NCBI GenBank assembly: GCA_036000545.1
Contig: DASYVD010000072.1
Location: forward strand, 1-8,035
DNA from: DASYVD01 sp036000545
Lineage (GTDB): Bacteria; Actinomycetota; UBA4738; CALAEC01
DNA length: 8,035 nt
Direction: 5' to 3'
Shown: piece by piece, positions 5,185 to 8,035 of the stretch
How positions within the stretch are numbered: position 1 is the first letter of the stretch
How the letters are laid out: each line of letters starts with the position of its first letter
Notes under the pieces: generated by a model
Seen by the model: only the letters and a program-made list of their open reading frames with translations
Told to the model about the DNA's origin: nothing
Databases searched by the model: none
Program-made: the position numbers and the translations under genes

Positions 5185-7134
5185 TTGGCGACAGCGAGGA
5201 AGGACAACAAGGCCGGGAGTGACGGAGGGTACACCTCCGCCGATATCACGGTTCTCGAGGGCGTGGAGCACGTTCGGCTCCGCCCCGGGATGTACATCGG
5301 GACCACCGGGCCGCGAGGCCTCCATCACCTGGTCTACGAGGTCGTCGACAACTCGGTCGACGAGGCGATGGCCGGGTTCTGTGACCGGATCGTGGTGACG
5401 CTCCTGGCGGACGGCGGAGTCCGGGTGGCAGACAACGGCCGGGGCATCCCGGTGAAGCCCATCCCCAAGGCCAAGGATCGGCGCCCGGCCCTGGAAGTCG
5501 TCCTGACCACCCTGAACGCCGGGGGCAAGTTCGGCGGCCGGGGCTACCGCATCTCGGGCGGCCTGCACGGGGTGGGGGTCTCGGTCGTGAACGCCCTCTC
5601 CGAGAGGCTGATCGTGGCGGTCGAGCGGGACGGGTACGTGTGGACGCAGACCTTCTCCCGCGGCAAGCCGACGAAGAAACTGGCGAGAGGGAAGGCCAGC
5701 CGGAGGACCGGGACGACGGTGACGTTCTGGCCGGACCCGGACATCTTCGACGAGACGGAGTTCAAGCGCGAGACCCTGATTGAGCGGCTCCAGGAGCTCG
5801 CGTTCCTGACCAAGGGCCTGGAGATCCAGCTCATCGACGAGCGCGAGGAGGAGCCGACCAAGGACGTCTTCAAGGCCGCGGGCGGGCTGGCCGACTTCGT
5901 GAAGCACCTCCAGACGGGGAAGGAGGTCCTGCACACCCGGGTCATTCACTTCGATGGTAAGGAACACGACGGCTCGGCCGAGGTCGAGGTGGCGCTGCAA
6001 TGGAACACTGCGTACGCCGAGTCGCTGTACTCCTTCGCCAACACCATCAACACCACCGAGGGCGGCATGCACGAGGAGGGGCTGAAGAAGGCCCTGACGA
6101 ACGTGATCAACAGGTACGCGCGGCAAAAGGGACTTCTCCGAGAGAAGGAGGAGAACCTGATCGGGGAGGACATCCGGGAGGGCCTCGTCGGCATCGTGTC
6201 GGTGAAGCTCCGGGCCCCGCAGTTCGAGGGCCAGACCAAGACGAAGCTCGGGAACACGTCGATCCGCTCGCTCGTCGAGACGACGGTCAATGATCAGCTG
6301 GCCACGTGGCTGGAGGAGCACCCCGGGGACGCCAAGCGCATCGTGGGCAAGGCCGAGCAGGCGGCCAAAGCCAGGATGGCGGCCAAACAGGCCCGGGACC
6401 TCACCCGGCGCAAGTCGTTCCTGGACTCGACCTCGCTCCCGGGAAAGCTGGCGGACTGCCAGCTGACCGATCCCGCGCAATGCGAGCTGTTCGTCGTGGA
6501 GGGCGACTCCGCGGGCGGCAGCGCCAAACAGGCCCGTGACCGGGCCACGCAGGCCATCCTGCCCATCCGAGGCAAGATCCTGAACGTCGAGAAGGCCCGG
6601 TTGCACAAGATCCTTGAGAACCTGGAGATCCAGGCGCTCATCACGGCCATCGGCACCGGGATCGCGGACGAGTTCGACGTGTCGAAGGCCCGCTACCACA
6701 AGGTGGTGCTGATGGCCGACGCCGACGTCGATGGGGCGCACATCCGGACGCTGCTCCTCACGTTCTTCTTCCGGAACATGCGGGACCTGATCAACGCGGG
6801 CTACGTGTACATCGCACAGCCGCCGCTGTATCTGGTGAACGTCGATCGCATGCCGCACTACTTCTACACCGAGAAGGAATGGGACGCGTTCCGTAAGCAG
6901 GACGGGAACAGGAAGCTCGAGACCCCTCAGCGGTTCAAGGGCCTGGGGGAGATGGACGCCGTCCAGCTGTGGGAGACGACGATGAACCCGGAGAGCCGGA
7001 TCCTGCTCCAGGTAACCATGGAGGACGCGGCCACGGCCGACCGGCTGTTCACCATCCTGATGGGAGAGGACGTCCCGGCACGCCGGGAGTTCATCGAGGC
7101 CAACGCCAAGCAGGTGCAGAACCTGGATGTCTAG
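5185..7134 (+). CDS. gyrB: DNA gyrase subunit B
   Basis: GyrB is the ATPase subunit of DNA gyrase, which introduces negative supercoils as an A2B2 complex. Read from the TTG at 5185 it has 649 residues, the usual size for the form without the large enterobacterial insertion. The GHKL ATPase shows YEVVDNSVDEA (51-61), VADNGRGIPV (81-90) and SGGLHGVGVSVVNAL (124-138). The transducer has SFANTINTTEGGMHEEG (283-299). The TOPRIM domain has EGDSAGG (439-445), LPIRGKILNVEKAR (459-472) and the metal site DADVDGAH (512-519). The C-terminus has QRFKGLGEMDA and LWETTMNPESR, an actinobacterial wording. GTG at 5155 would add ten residues, but it lacks a ribosome binding site. gyrB overlaps gyrA by eight bases, so the subunits are probably translationally coupled. 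Confidence 0.97.
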   Translation: MATARKDNKAGSDGGYTSADITVLEGVEHVRLRPGMYIGTTGPRGLHHLVYEVVDNSVDEAMAGFCDRIVVTLLADGGVRVADNGRGIPVKPIPKAKDRRPALEVVLTTLNAGGKFGGRGYRISGGLHGVGVSVVNALSERLIVAVERDGYVWTQTFSRGKPTKKLARGKASRRTGTTVTFWPDPDIFDETEFKRETLIERLQELAFLTKGLEIQLIDEREEEPTKDVFKAAGGLADFVKHLQTGKEVLHTRVIHFDGKEHDGSAEVEVALQWNTAYAESLYSFANTINTTEGGMHEEGLKKALTNVINRYARQKGLLREKEENLIGEDIREGLVGIVSVKLRAPQFEGQTKTKLGNTSIRSLVETTVNDQLATWLEEHPGDAKRIVGKAEQAAKARMAAKQARDLTRRKSFLDSTSLPGKLADCQLTDPAQCELFVVEGDSAGGSAKQARDRATQAILPIRGKILNVEKARLHKILENLEIQALITAIGTGIADEFDVSKARYHKVVLMADADVDGAHIRTLLLTFFFRNMRDLINAGYVYIAQPPLYLVNVDRMPHYFYTEKEWDAFRKQDGNRKLETPQRFKGLGEMDAVQLWETTMNPESRILLQVTMEDAATADRLFTILMGEDVPARREFIEANAKQVQNLDV

Positions 7135-8035
7135 GCGAGCTGCGGGAGGCGGGGGGACCGCGACCCTCCTCAACGGCCGGATCGAGCCGGTCGAGATCGA
7201 GGAGGAGATCCAGCGGTCCTACCTGGACTACGCGATGTCGGTCATCGTGGGCCGGGCCCTGCCCGACGTCCGTGACGGCCTGAAGCCGGTGCACCGGCGG
7301 ATCCTGTGGTCGATGCTCGAGTCGGGGCTGCGGCCCGACCGCCCACACCGCAAGGCCGCGTGGGCGGTCGGCGAGGTGGTCAAGAAGTACCACCCCCACG
7401 GCCTGGACGCGGTCTACGAGGCCCTGGTCCGGATGGCCCAGGACTTCTCGCTCCGCTATCCGTTGGTGGATCCGCACGGCAACTTCGGCTCGGTCGACGG
7501 CGATCCGCCGGCCGCCATGCGCTACACCGAGGCTCGACTGGCTCCCATCGCCCTGGAGATCCTTCGCGACATCGAGGCCGAGACCGTCGACTTCGTCCCC
7601 AACTACGACGGGCACGAGCAGGAGCCGATCGTCCTTCCCTCACGGTTCCCCAATCTGCTGGTGAACGGGGCCGGCGGCATCGCCGTGGGCATGGCTACCA
7701 ACATCCCACCCCACAACCTGGGCGAGGTCATCGATGCGGTCGTCCACTACCTGGATCATCCTGAGTCCAAGCTCAAGGATCTGATGAAGTTCATCAAGGG
7801 ACCCGACTTCCCCACGGGCGCGGCCATCCTGGGCAAGCAGGGCATCACGGACGCCTACACCACGGGCCGAGGCTCGATCAAGGTCCGGGCGGCTACCCAG
7901 ATCGAGGAGACGTCGCAGGGACGGCAGCGGATCGTCGTCACGGAGCTCCCGTACCAGGTGAACAAGGCTCGCCTGGCCGAGAAGATCGCCGAGCTCGTCC
8001 GGGGCGGCAAGCTGAAGGACATCGCGGACCTGCGG
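7127..8035 (+). CDS. gyrA: DNA gyrase subunit A (3' end missing)
   Basis: GyrA is the DNA-breaking and rejoining subunit of gyrase. The 303 codons here cover the N-terminal part of the breakage-reunion domain and run off the right edge. The ATG at 7127 lies inside the end of gyrB. After a glycine-rich leader come EIQRSYLDYAMSVIVGRALP (27-46), DGLKPVHRRIL (50-60), GNFGSVDGDPPAAMRYTEAR (118-137) with the catalytic tyrosine Y133 next to R132, PNLLVNGAGGIAVGMATNIP (175-194), and ELPYQVNKARL (273-283). The quinolone-site segment is odd: the usual YHPHGD-S/A reads YHPHGLD (88-94) and the usual GKYHPHG reads KKYHPHG. The catalytic residues are intact, so the gene looks functional. Gyrase rather than topoisomerase IV is inferred from the pairing with gyrB at the origin. 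Confidence 0.95.
   Translation, partial: MSRRAAGGGGTATLLNGRIEPVEIEEEIQRSYLDYAMSVIVGRALPDVRDGLKPVHRRILWSMLESGLRPDRPHRKAAWAVGEVVKKYHPHGLDAVYEALVRMAQDFSLRYPLVDPHGNFGSVDGDPPAAMRYTEARLAPIALEILRDIEAETVDFVPNYDGHEQEPIVLPSRFPNLLVNGAGGIAVGMATNIPPHNLGEVIDAVVHYLDHPESKLKDLMKFIKGPDFPTGAAILGKQGITDAYTTGRGSIKVRAATQIEETSQGRQRIVVTELPYQVNKARLAEKIAELVRGGKLKDIADLR

Noticed and set aside
4675..7173. An 832-codon open frame on the minus strand.
   Set aside because: It lies opposite dciA and gyrB, whose plus-strand proteins are unmistakable. Long antisense open frames are a by-product of GC-rich third codon positions.
1..8035. Mobile elements, CRISPR arrays, tRNA or rRNA genes, or an accessory defence system.
   Set aside because: No transposase, long inverted repeats, spaced repeat array or structural RNA signature was seen; nearly all the sequence is accounted for by conserved origin-cluster genes.

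Overview
This window is the replication-origin gene cluster of a high-GC bacterium. The order is yidD–rnpA–rpmH on the minus strand, then dnaA–dnaN–recF–DUF721/dciA–gyrB–gyrA on the plus strand. That layout is the classic one for Actinomycetota (the same order occurs around the Mycobacterium origin). Several proteins also carry actinobacterial wording: the RecF signature motif ASHGEAW, the GyrB C-terminal region around LWETTMNPESR, and DUF721 between recF and gyrB. DnaA is short (460 residues, with a small domain II) and several residues depart from model actinobacteria. This suggests a deep or poorly cultured lineage, but I cannot place it more precisely from the sequence alone.

Region by region: positions 1-646 hold a leftward group, namely rpmH (ribosomal protein L34), rnpA (RNase P protein) and the first 64 codons of yidD, which runs off the left edge. 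Positions 647-901 are a divergent control region with a good -10 for rpmH, a plausible -10 for dnaA, and DnaA-box-like sites placed against the dnaA start. Positions 902-2284 are dnaA. Positions 2285-2483 are the probable oriC, with DnaA-box-like sites at helical spacing followed by a box, a short GC linker and four perfect DnaA-trio repeats (the unwinding element). From 2484 onward come dnaN (sliding clamp), recF (gap repair), a DUF721 protein of the DciA helicase-loader family, gyrB, and the first 303 codons of gyrA, which runs off the right edge.

Functionally the genes form one unit. DnaA opens the origin between dnaA and dnaN, DciA is expected to help load the replicative helicase, DnaN gives the polymerase processivity, RecF deals with gapped DNA, and gyrase removes the supercoils ahead of the fork. 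The leftward genes supply translation and tRNA processing, plus membrane-insertion help from YidD.

The region is mostly conserved housekeeping DNA; I see no mobile element, CRISPR array, RNA gene or new accessory system. The points worth a second look are the clean unwinding element, the unusual CCCCA-type DnaA-box-like motifs, an rnpA gene with no ATG or GTG start where its N-terminus should begin, and an atypical quinolone-site segment in GyrA.
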